DNA of 64,000 nt from Aquilaria yunnanensis (taxonomy: Eukaryota; Streptophyta; Magnoliopsida; Malvales; Thymelaeaceae), in NCBI GenBank assembly GCA_039654915.1, contig CM077599.1, positions 66,268,501 through 66,332,500 on the forward strand, given 5' to 3'. The notes below the pieces were generated by a model that searched no databases, was not told the DNA's origin, and was given only the letters and a program-made list of their open reading frames with translations. Below are positions 10,793 to 21,400 of this stretch, one piece after another; the first letter of the stretch is position 1, and every line of letters starts with the position of its first letter. A program made the translations under genes and the position numbers.

Positions 10793-11749
10793 GGCCAAAA
10801 TACATCTTCAGCCCTCGAACTCGGATGATCAGGACACTTAGCCCCTTTGACTTCAACTCGGAGCAACTCAGCCCCTGAACTTGGTTAAACGGGTCAATCA
10901 ACCCCTTTGACCCACACGTGCCGTCACGTGATCGTTGTCTTTAACGTCATTCACCTCATCTGTGTCTCGACATGTTTTCTGCAGAATCCAACTCGTCTTC
11001 CTCCAGCGTTGGAACCTGCCATGTAGGAGGACGCGATGAGGCCATGCAAAGGGTGAAGGGCAACGAAGGGCGAAGGGTGAAGGAAGAAGGGTGGGGAAGC
11101 CTGAAGGACAAAGGCCGGCGAAGGGTGAAGAGTAGCAGACGGCGAAGGCCGAAGGTCGGCAGACGGCAAAGGGCTGTGAAGGATGAAGGATGGCAAAGGG
11201 TGAAGAGCGTTCAACAGCGAGGGGCGAAGGACCAAAGGCGGGGAACGGCGAAGGTCGGCAGACAGCGGACAGCGAATTGATGGTAGTAGTATTAATTGAA
11301 GTAGAGAAGATTGTGAAACACGGTGCCCTTTACCTGGGGATTTCTGGGCGTAGCATTTAATAAGGATTAGAATAGGGCAGAAAAGTCCCGAGGAAGACAA
11401 TGGGTGTTTTGTAACGTTTATAAAATTAGGATAGTTTAGGAAGAAATCAAAAAGTTTGGGAGATGTTATATAATTTTATTTTTGTTGTTATCTGTAGAAA
11501 ATAAATACAAATTTACTCCTTGTTGTTTATATTTAGTTATAGTTCTAACCCTAAGGATTTATTCGTGCCACCAAACTTGGGAGGACAAACGTTGTTGTAC
11601 TTATTAAAATCGCGTGACCGCACGTGATGATCAAAGGAGCTGACTGACATACTTTAACCAAGTTTAGGGGCTGAGTTAGCTCAAGTTGAAGTCCAGGGGG
11701 CTAAGTGTCTTGGTCATCCGAGTTTGAGGGCTGAAGATGTATTTTGGCC
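10793..11749. mobile_element. Nested MITE/MULE-like element with ~100-bp terminal inverted repeats
   Basis: Left arm GGCCAAAATACATCTTCAGC... (10793 to ~10895) is matched in inverse by ...GCTGAAGATGTATTTTGGCC (~11645-11749). The arms share blocks such as CCTCGAACTCGGATGA / TCATCCGAGTTTGAGG. Flanks (AAAAGGAAA and AAAGGTGAA) are similar but not identical, so a 9-bp target duplication is possible but not proven. The interior has no recognisable gene. Confidence 0.75.
11038..11275 (+). repeat. Purine-rich degenerate tandem repeat
   Basis: Repeated variants of GGCGAAGGGTGAAGG make this stretch almost pure A/G on the plus strand. It is the core of the nested inverted-repeat element. An open frame across it (10972-11280) is just the translation of this low-complexity repeat (Arg/Lys/Gly) and is not called as a gene. 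Confidence 0.7.
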
Positions 11750-11999
11750 AAAGGTGAACAAAAGAAACGCACCGGATCGTTAAAATCATTTAGAAAAACG
11801 TTAAACCATCTAAAAGTCCTCCATTAATTTTAAAACTTACATATAGGTACCTAACTTTAATTTTCCTACAATTATATCACATACTACCTACCCCATAAAT
11901 TTTTTTCAAATTCTAAGGGGGGGCGGCTGCCACCCCCCGTCCCTTCATAGATACGCCCCTACTTCAGACCCGGAAACCTACTTTGCTAGATTTGTTGTC

Positions 12000-13419
12000 T
12001 TGGCCATGTCTTGCCTTTGAGGAAGTAGAGTTTCTAGTTTATTATTTTGAGAGAGCTACTTTTAGGCACATTTCATAATTTTCTCAATTCATAACAAAGT
12101 GGAATTTCGTTGTCTTTGAATTTTTATCTTTCATAAAATTTTCTTAGCATAATATCAAGAAAACTTTAGTCTAATTCTTTTTCCTCATTAACATTGTCAA
12201 TCTTGTAGAGTCTAGTGACATTCAGCATATATTGATTAATAACACATTTATTCTACTACTTAGACTTCCACACTCTTTCTAGACAGGGCATAAAATAATT
12301 GTGGTAATCTACCTTTTGTTTCTCGTAATGCTATTGGATAATACATGGTATTCTGTACACTACTACGAAATAGGATTTTGGGAAAGATACCACTTGACCT
12401 TACTTGTAAAATTGTTCTTGACATTGACAAAATTTGTCAAAAGATTTCTAAACTTGTTTTGGGAATGAATCTCTGAACAAACCTTCCATGAGTTGTGAAT
12501 CCAATTTGAAAACTTCCTTTGCTTAGAATTAAATAGGACCATCTAGGAGTATTGATGATCTCTATTTTGAATATAGAGAACTTCGTATTAAGCTGTCGCA
12601 TGGTCCCAGTAGGAAAATAATAAGTTCTCAAACTTTGCTTAGCTCAAAATTCTTCTTCTTCTTCCTAAAGGAACTCCTCATTCTTCAAAAGTTCTGACTT
12701 TTAAGATCTTTAATGAAGAAATTCCTACTTTTGAGATAAATTTTTTTGTAGGTATTTTTTTTACTCATCACCAGTTTTTGGATTTATGGTGATTTTTCAC
12801 CTTCTTGATTTATGCTCAATCTCTTCTGAGCTTGTTTCCTGTAATATAACTTCAAAAAATGAAAATTTCTTGATGGCTTAAAATTACCACTAAGGGTTCT
12901 GGTAGTTATGCTAGTATTTTTCTATCAGTTGAATGACTAATAAATGTTTCATATCTTTGTTTTCTGAGGAAGTTAAACATTACTTGCAATTTTTTTGGTA
13001 TATCGTTAGAATAACTAATCCATTCATAGTAATTTTATGGGCTTTTGGAGGTCTTGGAATATTGTTCTTTCCATATGTTCCTTAAGAATTACTCTAGTAG
13101 TTCCTATAATTTTTTTTTGTCATGGGAAGGTAATAGATCATCATTACCATTTTAGAAATCTTCTTTTTTTTTTTAAAGGATTTTACTTCAATCATTTTCT
13201 TTTTCTAAGAAGTTCTCATTCTTTTTCAGGAATATCATGAATGTCTAGATATACATGGTGCTGAGCCAAGATGGATCTGGTTATTTCTGCTTTTGACTCA
13301 GATTCTTCTATTCTTAGTAAGTTGGTGTATGGAACCATGTCCATTTCTATTGCTTCTACTTCCTCTTGGATCTTTTGGCATAGAATGTTTTTGTTCTTGT
13401 TGTTGTTTGTCATTCAAGA
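12000..13419 (-). pseudogene. Probable further remnants of the endogenous pararetrovirus
   Basis: Below the RT/RNase H remnant, the minus strand keeps long stretches readable with scattered stops, for example 13413-13216, ~12900-12640 and 12631-12437 (contains TYYFPTGTMRQLN). I do not recognise the proteins. Position and orientation suggest the region downstream of the polymerase in the same viral copy. It could also be unrelated decayed sequence. Confidence 0.3.
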
Positions 13420-13990
13420 AAATCAGGTATGAAGTTTTCTCACCAGCAATATATTCTATATCAGAATCAACATCATATAAGATGGCTTACCAACAAGTAA
13501 AAATTTGTTTAGATGCCAAAATTTTAACATCTTTAAACAAAACATCTTTTACTGTCTTGCCATCAACTCTGATTAGGAACTTTCTTGTTGAGAAAGTCTT
13601 CCTGAAATTTTCTAACACAAAAGCACAATTGCTAAAATCTTCTTCTAAATTGTAGCATAATTTCTTTGAGCTTGATTCCAAACTCCTAAAGTGAATCTTA
13701 CTAATTGTTATTTTTCACTGATCTTCTATTTTAACAGTCACGTATAACCTATGTCACTAGTAGCTGTTTTAATATGTCAAAAGCTTCTAGATTAGGAATA
13801 TTAACATAAGAAACTTCTTTATTTTTCTTTTGACCTATTAAACAGCCTTAATTTGTTATTCACCCTAACTAAGTGGATTCATCTTCAATTTGTCAAGCAA
13901 AGGCTTACAATTCTTAGCAAGATCTTGACAGAAATCTGTGACGTAGTTTTGTAATTCAATGGTCTTAAATAAACAACTTAAGCAGCTCCA
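13420..13990 (-). pseudogene. Endogenous caulimovirid (pararetrovirus) RT/RNase H remnant
   Basis: On the minus strand, ~13985-13860 reads a helix typical of the region after the polymerase fingers and palm in plant pararetroviruses (DFCQDLAKNCKPLL). A stretch at ~13830-13770 follows, then 13681-13430 reads the RNase H end (FLIRVDGKTVKDVL, ASKQIF), with a stop codon just after the Cys-Trp at ~13488 and IEYIAGEKTS beyond it. Known role: reverse transcription of the pregenomic RNA of viruses of the Caulimoviridae. The copy has several stops and a degraded gap at ~13690-13770, and it lacks the polymerase catalytic part. It is an old, non-functional integrated copy. Assignment to family is by motif recognition; the genus is undetermined. 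Confidence 0.6.
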
Positions 13991-15057
13991 CTTTAAGTTT
14001 TTTTTCAAATTGAGTTTGATATGATTTTCTCATATTAATTGTTGTTAGAATAACTTTTCAAAACAATATTTTGACAGTATAAGATGACCAAATTTCTCAC
14101 TAATGTTTGGTTCTTAGATCAGTTGCCCACTAAAGTTTTTCTGGCATTGACATTACCACTAATATTATAGTTTAGGACTGTATATTATGCCACTAATCCT
14201 ATAGTTTGGGACCGAATACATCATCAACTATTAAAAAACATAAAGGTAAAAGGGATAAATTGTTGGTTTTGAAATCTAATGATACTACTGCAACTCTTAA
14301 TAAACTTTTAAGAACTTTATATAATTTACAATTTACAATTTTTATGTATCAATCTGAACCATCATATTTTTCACCGCCGGATCTGTTAGGGGTGACGAAG
14401 GCAATGTTGAATGAGATAAGGCTAGACATTAGTATTTGTAATAGAACAACTGCCATACCTTGAATCAAACTTACTTGATTTGCCCTAAATTGTATACTTT
14501 GTTAACTGCTGAATCAAGTAATGAATTGAGGAATTGGGGATGATGCTGAGGAATTATACCTGAATATTCTTCATTGGATGAAATTGGCTGGAGAAGTCTG
14601 GGAATTTATAGGTAACGTGAATTTAGATGATGAATGACAACATGGAGAGACTAAAATACACACTGAAATTGGATGAGTTTTTAATGAAATTTAGGCAATT
14701 ATCAAGAATGTATTGAAATATGGTGATAATTTTGAATTTTATTTCTGGGGGAATTAGTGGCAGATTTGGTGTCCAATGCAATGACTGGGTCACAAAATAA
14801 TTAGAAATGTTAAATTACATAAAATTCCTAAAGTTTGTTAAAAGTTACATTAGCAACCTAAGATTTTAAAATCAACAATTTTCTTTTTTTACCATTAGAT
14901 TTTTAACAATTAGTGACATATTATATATCAAATTGTAACATTATTAATATTAAGCATTATTTTTCCTTTGATTGGCAATACCAAGTGGTGGTGACACTTT
15001 TGATCAGTAGTGTGGATCAAGGTAGAGCAACAGAACTAATGAATTAATGGCAAATTT
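13991..15057. other. Unassigned AT-rich spacer
   Basis: No recognised gene. A direct repeat occurs at 14154-14210 (CCACTAAT-TATAGTTT-GGAC twice, about 45 bp apart). An 85-codon open frame at 14206-14463 starts inside this repeat and has no recognised motif. The rest is low-GC sequence with no structure I could identify. Confidence 0.4.
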
Positions 15058-17147
15058 TGAGTTATGATACTCGTAAGTCGAGTTTGGTGAAAACAATGGT
15101 GAGCACGATAGATCTAAAACTTGGGAAAGTTACAAGAACTCCATTGACATTTGGTTTAACCTACAGTTGCTCCCCTCTATTTTCAAAAACCTACATTTTG
15201 CCCCCTAAGAATAGTCACATTAATCAAATTCATTGTCATATAAGTTGGCCAAATGCCAAGATTGCCCTATAAGATTTTCAAATTATGCAAATCAACCACA
15301 ATATTCATTTCATGCTACCTCCAATCAATTTTCTTCAAATATATAATATATTTCTAATAAATTTTATATTTCTGAATAATTCCTATCTTTATAAATTTAC
15401 TAATAATTACTAGATCTATAACATATTTCCAAATTTATAAACCAATAGTTTATGTTTATGGTTAATATTAATATTTACTTGTTCAACATTTTATTCACTT
15501 TTCAATTAGTTCAAATAGAAAAGTATCATCTTTTAAGACAAATATATTTTAGCTAATCTCATTTTATTTTGCAAACTAATTTTCACCATATGAAACAAAT
15601 CTACACATTCTACAATTTTTAGCATTGCATAATATAAATAATATATTAATTAAGCACATCATTAATTACGTATCATTATATCATTAATGACATATATTTT
15701 TTAGAAAAATGGTAATTAATGTTTTGTAACCTTTTAGCCTACCTAATGAGAAAAATAATAAATTATTTTTATCTTTTACGAAAAAAATTAAAAGTGAAAA
15801 TTTTAAAATATATTACTTCAATAAATGTAAAATTTAGTTGTGCATTCAATAAATGTATTATGCATGTATTATTATTTTAATTACTATTTAGTTGTGTATT
15901 CAATAAGTTCAAAGTTTTTGTTTCCTATGGAAGACCTCAAGCAGATATCTAGTTTGAGTCCTAAACTGAGAATATTAAAATCCAAATATGATTAACTAAC
16001 TTTAAGGGTCATCCTAAAGTGGTACCATAATTTTTTTTCGGCATCTTAAAGTTCCTTAACTCAATTAGTGTGTCCTATTTTGGTTTTGACTGTCAATTCT
16101 GACATTATTTCTGTCCCAATATGCTACGTGGATGACTTTCTTATCCTCTAAAAAAAAAAATATCTACTGAATTTTCATCAAATATTCCAATCTTATATCC
16201 AGAAGGCTGATAATGGCTTCCTGATGATACAATTTACAGCTTGAACTAGAGACCTACTTAAGATCTTCCATTGAGAATAAAAGCCTCAAACTTATTGAAT
16301 ATACAATTAAATGATAATTAAAAATAATAATAAATGCACAATACATTCATTGAATGCACAACTAAGCTTCACATTTTTTTTTTGGCTGAAGCAAAATTTT
16401 ACATTTATTGAAGTAATTATATTTTAATAATTTTGTGCTTTTAATTTTGTTTACAAAAAAGTAAGTTACAACGGATAGGCTAAAAAGTTAAAAAAACATT
16501 AATTTTCATCCGGCTAAAAAATGTACTTAATTAATGATATAATGATACATAATTAATAATGTGCTTAATTAATATATTTTTTATATTAATTGTTGCTGAA
16601 AAAATGTAAAAAGTGTAGATTTGTTTCATATGGTGAAAATAAGTTTTCAAAATAAAATGAAATTAGATAAAATATATTTGCTCTAAAAGATAATACTTCT
16701 CTATTTGAACTAATTGAAAAATGAATAAAATGTTACACAAGTAAATATTAATATTAATTACAAGCATAAACTATTGGTTTATAAATGTTAAAATATATTA
16801 TAGATCTAGAAATTATTAGTAAATTTATAAAGATAGAAATTATTCAAAAATATAAAATTTATGAGAAATATATTATATATTTAGATAAAATTGATTGAAG
16901 GTAATATGAAATGAATATTTTGATTGATTTACATAATTTATAAATTTTATTAGGCAATCATAACATTTAGCCAATTTATTGACAATTACTTTGACTGATG
17001 TAACTATCCCATGAAATAAAATATATATATTTTAAAATAGAGAGGGGTAACTATAAATTAAGCCAAATGTCATGGGATCCTTATAACTTTCCCTTCAAAA
17101 CTAAGGGTCTATGGTTCTAGGGAAAAAGTCTAGGGATCATAACTCAT
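15058..17147. mobile_element. Large inverted-repeat element (foldback or MULE-like, non-autonomous)
   Basis: Two arms of about 0.9 kb face each other: ~15058-15970 and ~16215-17147. The outermost shared block is TGAGTTATGAT (15058-15068) and its complement ATCATAACTCA (17137-17147). Further matches run inward, such as GGGAAAGTTA/TAACTTTCCC, ATTTGTTTCATATGGTGAAAA and TTCAATAAGTT. The loop (~15970-16215) is unrelated. No transposase is present. No target duplication is evident at the proposed ends, so the superfamily stays open. It ends ~110-150 bp before the kinase start codons. Confidence 0.75.
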
Positions 17148-17294
17148 ACCTTTCTCCTTCATTTTTCTTCCAAGTCTAGACCAGGCCAAGTACGCAAAAA
17201 CTTCTTCAACTTTATTCCTACTCGGTCTAATTGTCTTGCCTCTTAATGCCGCATCGGTATGGGATATTTCTCTTCAATTGCTTCTAATGCCCCT
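17148..17294 (+). promoter_or_regulatory. Short remaining 5' flank of the kinase gene
   Basis: Only about 150 bp separate the inverted-repeat element from the conserved ATG. The stretch is pyrimidine-rich (TTTCTCCTTCATTTTTCTTCC), as in many plant 5' UTRs. No clear TATA box is visible here, so core promoter elements may lie in the right arm of the inserted element. This is inference from spacing. Confidence 0.35.
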
Positions 17295-18602
17295 ATGTGC
17301 AAGACCAAAACGGCGGTTGACGCGTCCCGACCGACTGGGTCTCGGCGATCTGACTCTTCAACTCGCGCGACTCACTCTCCGCGAACCCCTTCGACTCGCC
17401 CTCCGACTCTGTTCCGATCTGCTCCCAACTCCGCATCCGCCAGCTCCTACTCCTCCTCCTCTCAATCTTTCACCAAGCCTTCCTCCGCCACCACTTCTCT
17501 CTCCAGCCGGACCTCCCTCACCAGCCTCCGCGAATCGATCTCCGAAAACCCCCACATCTATGGCATCAACGAAATACGCGCCGCGATCAACAACTTCCTC
17601 GCCAAGCGATACTCCTCCTCCGCCTGCTGGCGCTGCACCTTGCGCGGCCGAGACACCATCGTTTTCCAGCGGAAATTCCGCCGGAAAATCGAGACGCCGC
17701 AGCTGCAGCAGAGGCTGTCCGTCATATGTCGAAGCAACCATGGCAGCATCGTCAAACTCCTAGGCGCCTCCATCTCCGGCGAACACATCTTCCTGGTTTA
17801 CGAGTTCATTAAAGGAGCTAATCTCGCCGATTGCCTAAGAAATTCCAGGAATCCGAGCTTCACCGTTCTCTCGTCCTGGATTTCGAGAATCCAGATTGCC
17901 ACAAATCTCGCGCACGGCCTCGATTATATTCACAATAACACAGGGTTGAACATAAGTTTGGTTCACAATCGCATCAAGAGCAGCGGTATTATCGTGACGG
18001 ACCCTTCGCTCGACGCGAAAATCTGCCACTTCGGCACCGCGCAGCTGTGCGGCGAGACGGAGGAGCAAGAGATTAGCACGCAAAGCGAGTCAAAAACAGA
18101 AAATGAAATCGTCGAAGATAGCGACAGTCGTGAGAAGCTGACAAGATCAGGTAGCAAACCGATGGAATTCGAAGGAGTGAGAGGATACATGTCACCGGAA
18201 TATCAATCCACCGGCGTCGTCACTCAGAAATCGGATGTGTACGCCTTCGGGGTCCTAATACTAGAATTGATCTCCGGCGAGGAACCGCTGAAGTACAAGT
18301 TTGAGAAGCGGAGCGGAGACTTCGTGCGGACGTCGGTGATCGAGACGGCGATGGAGGCGGTGGCCGGAGGACCGGACGGCGTGAGGTGGTGGGCGGACCG
18401 GAGGTTGAAGGATTCGTTTCCGACTGACGTAGCGGAGAAGATGATAAAACTGGCGTTGGATTGCGTCCACGTGGAGCCGGATAAACGGCCAGATATGGGA
18501 CGCGTGGCGGGGAAGATCTCGAAGCTTTATTTAGCCTCAAAAAATTGGTCGGAGACTGTGAACATGCCCGGTGAGATTTCTGTCTCGTTGGCCCCAAGAT
18601 GA
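17295..18602 (+). CDS. Receptor-like cytoplasmic kinase, LysM-RLK3-like, with degenerate catalytic motifs (likely pseudokinase)
   Basis: Intronless, 435 codons from the ATG of MCKTKTAVD, chosen because this start resembles the family; an in-frame ATG at 17259 would add 12 residues. After a ~75-residue Ser/Thr/Pro-rich region comes a kinase fold. It has no signal peptide, LysM or transmembrane segment, so it would be intracellular. Seen motifs: Lys127 in VFQRKF; HNRIK (residues 224-228) where active kinases have HRDxK; HFG (245-247) instead of DFG; no glycine loop; MSPEY (299-303) and DVYAFG (314-319) conserved. Loss of both catalytic Asp residues argues for a pseudokinase, perhaps a scaffold near receptor kinases. 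Similar plant proteins are commonly labelled LysM domain receptor-like kinase 3-like; the gene symbol is left open. It is GC-richer than its surroundings and fully open, which suggests selection. Confidence 0.85.
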   Translation: MCKTKTAVDASRPTGSRRSDSSTRATHSPRTPSTRPPTLFRSAPNSASASSYSSSSQSFTKPSSATTSLSSRTSLTSLRESISENPHIYGINEIRAAINNFLAKRYSSSACWRCTLRGRDTIVFQRKFRRKIETPQLQQRLSVICRSNHGSIVKLLGASISGEHIFLVYEFIKGANLADCLRNSRNPSFTVLSSWISRIQIATNLAHGLDYIHNNTGLNISLVHNRIKSSGIIVTDPSLDAKICHFGTAQLCGETEEQEISTQSESKTENEIVEDSDSREKLTRSGSKPMEFEGVRGYMSPEYQSTGVVTQKSDVYAFGVLILELISGEEPLKYKFEKRSGDFVRTSVIETAMEAVAGGPDGVRWWADRRLKDSFPTDVAEKMIKLALDCVHVEPDKRPDMGRVAGKISKLYLASKNWSETVNMPGEISVSLAPR

Positions 18603-19195
18603 GTTGGTTGGTTCCGGCGGCTTACTGATTTTAATTTTTATTTAATCTGTGATTAATTTTTTTAGGGGGTCAACGTGGGGATAATTTAATTATCCTATCT
18701 GGTATTTTGAATTATTAACAACGTTTTCAGGTACAATTGATGTCGACGCAAGTGGTAAATATTCATATTTTATTAATTAGGACTATCGTTCACCATGACG
18801 TAAGTGATATATACACGAATTTGACATTAGCACAGCAAAGTGTGAGAGTTTTAAAAAAATTACACAATAATTAAATTTTACTGTTTCAACTCAACTATTA
18901 AAAAAATTATTTAAAAGTCTAATAATAATTAAAAATATTTTTAAAAACTTTCTTCTACCTAATAATCAATAAGCTCGGGTAAGAGAATGAGCTGCATAAT
19001 TATAACTCCTAGGCTTATGGATAAAAAAAACATTTGAAATTTGTTTTTTATTCAAAATCAGTATTATAGGATATATGGTTTAAAAGGCTATAACTATAGT
19101 AAGAAAATATCAACTTTATTCAAGACACAAGACCGTTAAACTCTGTACCAAGACATTGTAAAAATTTGACAAGAGAAAGGGATAGTGGGAATTTA
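18603..19195. other. 3' flank of the kinase gene, no gene seen
   Basis: AT-rich sequence directly after the TGA stop, with poly(A)-signal-like A/T runs (TTAATTTTTATTTAATC). No other coding or repeat structure recognised. Confidence 0.4.
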
Positions 19196-19760
19196 AATTT
19201 CGCCCGTGGTTCAATGACCCTTTTGTCAGCCAAATTACAGCGTTTGGAAACTTGAAAGTGCCAACACAAATATTCTCCAAACTAATACGAAATAGAAAAT
19301 TTAAAAAAGTGGCCCCTGAACAATGTGCACGAACTATAAGCTGAGAATCTAATTCTACAATAATAGAAGGCCCACCAAAACTTCATTGCTTCTAACAATG
19401 TCAAGTAAATACATCTACCTACCTAACACCATGGTAAAAAGGTAGCTTCTGAGACAAAGTTTCCCCAAAAGGTCATCTTGTTGAAAAATAGACATTGAAA
19501 GTCAGCAATTGCCATACCAGTTGAGCCATCCGGCACCAAAACAATAAAATAAAATGATTTTGAAATTCCGCATTGGAATCACAAACAACACAAGCCGCAT
19601 CAACATTCATACCATGCCGACATAAATCGTCTAGTTACGACAATACATTAGAACACGGCCGACGCATGCAAAGTTCAACCATGGGAGGCAATGATAAGTG
19701 ATCACTTCCACAACCATGACGTTCTCTTAGTGCCATTAATCAATCCTTGTGAATAATTGA
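19195..19760 (-). pseudogene. Non-LTR retrotransposon (LINE) 3' remnant: zinc-binding RT domain and RNase H fragment
   Basis: The minus strand around 19640-19540 reads LCRHGMNVDAACVVCDSNAE followed by FQNHFIL and WCRMAQLVW. This matches the C-x2-C...H...C pattern of the zinc-binding domain found after the reverse transcriptase in plant LINEs and related proteins. Further on (~19370-19300), IIVELDSQLIV resembles the RNase H-like tail. Frameshifts and stops separate the pieces and no upstream RT is present, so this is a short 5'-truncated relic. A host gene fragment with the same domain is possible but less likely. Confidence 0.6.
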
Positions 19761-21400
19761 AATAAGTGGTGCTAAATGGAATGCCAATACTTTTGTCAGT
19801 CATATAAGTTTTAGGACTGTTAGAGATGATGATTTTACCATTATAAAACTTGTTTGATGACTCCAGAAATTTTAGAACTCACTTAAAAAAAATTTAAAAG
19901 TATAAGATTGAAAATTTCTTTTTCCCCTAGAATCAATGTTTGTTTAGTGTCAACTCAGCTTTTCTATAATTCTGCTAGTGAGACATTCAAATTAGGATTA
20001 ACAGAGCTAATAACTATATAGTTTTAGGACTATTTTGAAAAATTAATAAATTTCAGGACTAAATTGGTAAAACATGAAAAGTTTTAGAACTAAATAATAT
20101 CTTCCCCCACATAGCCTATAGAAGTAAAAATGGAAATTTGCTATCCTAGCTATATAATTCCTGCGAAGCAAATGCACAGCTTTACGCTTTTGGGCAAGGG
20201 TCAACATGAAAGCCAAACCATATTGCATTACCAAAAGTCATGTTGTATTTTTTTTATAGACGTGCCTAATGTCCCAATATTTTTGTAGGCCTATTCTTTC
20301 TCTCAAAGTCTTCCATCTAATGTCTCCTCCAACCTCACCTGTTGCCTCGACTCGCAGTCTGAATATAGCTGATTTTCTTTCATTTATTTTATTATTTGAT
20401 TAATTTTATTTGACGTTATCTATCGAATTTTGTAGAGGATGCAATCTCCTTCAAATCCTGGTATTCACAAGCAATTCAAAACTTTTATAAGATATATTTT
20501 TAATTGGATGCGAGCAACAGATAGATCTAGGTTTTTCCTTGAGTTCACTGGAATCTTGACCCTACTAAGGTTTATCAACGCTTGGCAATCAATAAGATAA
20601 TGATTGCATAAAATAAAGTCATTCTTAATTTTTTTAGGTTTTATGAGTAATATTTTTGCTTTTATAGTTAGTCTTTTTCGGGCCTCTAATTGCTAGTCAA
20701 TTCCAGCACTGTCTAATTATTGTTAGTTTGGTCTAACATTTATTCCAGTTATTTGTAAGATCTCTATTCCAAATTTGTTATAGTTTACATGGAATGTTTG
20801 GCTTGATTCAAGTTTCTTTATTTTATTTTGTGTCATTAACTTTTTTGTGGCTAATTTTATGTTCTTATTGTATCTTGGAGTCTTCTGATGTGATTGGTTT
20901 ATAAGATATCATTTTACTTACTTTTAATTACAAGAAAACATCTTTTGTTAAAAAAAAAAATTTTATAGGTAATCATTCTTTTCAAAGAGTCAAACACCTT
21001 TTTAAGCTTTTTGTGTAGGTTCAAAGCCCTTCGTACAGGCAAAGGGTGCACGCAAGCTTTTTGTATAGGGTCAAAGCCCTTAGTTTCGTATATTAGGCCC
21101 GCACATTGCATCAATTTCGTTTTATGGTAGTATTTACAGTCAATGTAGTTAATACAGTCATCAAATGACCCATATCCGTTTGGCAAGCCCAAACATAATA
21201 AAGCAATCCACTCTGAATTCTGAAACAACGCCGTTTTGTGCCGAATGGGTAAGACATGGATCACAGCACAGGCTGCCCAACACTTGTTGCACACCAAAGG
21301 CCGCAGAGAAAACCTCAAACCAGCCATGAGCGTTGCCATGAGACAGCGTTGTGCCATTATGAAAAAACAAAAAACCAAAACTTGGGGTTCATCGTTAGAT
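19761..21400. other. Unassigned spacer
   Basis: No gene recognised. Around 19800-20095 the phrase GTTTTAGGACT / TTTCAGGACTAAAT recurs, as in decayed noncoding transposon sequence. At 21005-21085 AGCTTTTTGT(G/A)TAGG-TCAAAGCCCTT occurs twice, 51 bp apart. A 154-codon minus-strand frame (21378-20914) has no recognised domain and covers this repeat. Confidence 0.4.

Larger units (their letters stand above)
10459..11961. mobile_element. Non-autonomous hAT-like element (Tip100-type termini)
   Basis: The ends form a terminal inverted repeat, CAGGGGCGTAGCTAGG at left against TAGGGGCGTATCTAT (complement of the right end). An exact 8-bp target duplication CTTCAGAC flanks it (10451-10458 and 11962-11969). 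An 8-bp duplication with CAGGGGCG-type termini is characteristic of hAT elements of the Tip100 group. Length is 1503 bp and no transposase is encoded. Instead it contains a nested inverted-repeat element (10793-11749). Mobilisation would require a transposase supplied in trans. Confidence 0.85.

Noticed and set aside
10972..11280. 102-codon Arg/Lys-rich open frame
   Set aside because: Translation of the purine-only tandem repeat inside a MITE; no domain.
14206..14463. 85-codon open frame MGPNTSSTIKKHKGK...
   Set aside because: Begins inside a short noncoding direct repeat, no motif, AT-rich surroundings; not enough support for a gene.
17236..17763. Pro-rich 175-codon frame over the kinase N-terminus
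   Set aside because: Shadow frame of the GC-rich, Ser/Thr/Pro-rich kinase N-terminal region; the kinase frame has clear family motifs.
20914..21378. 154-codon minus-strand open frame with several Cys/His
   Set aside because: Spacing does not form a known zinc motif and it overlaps a short direct repeat; no family recognised.
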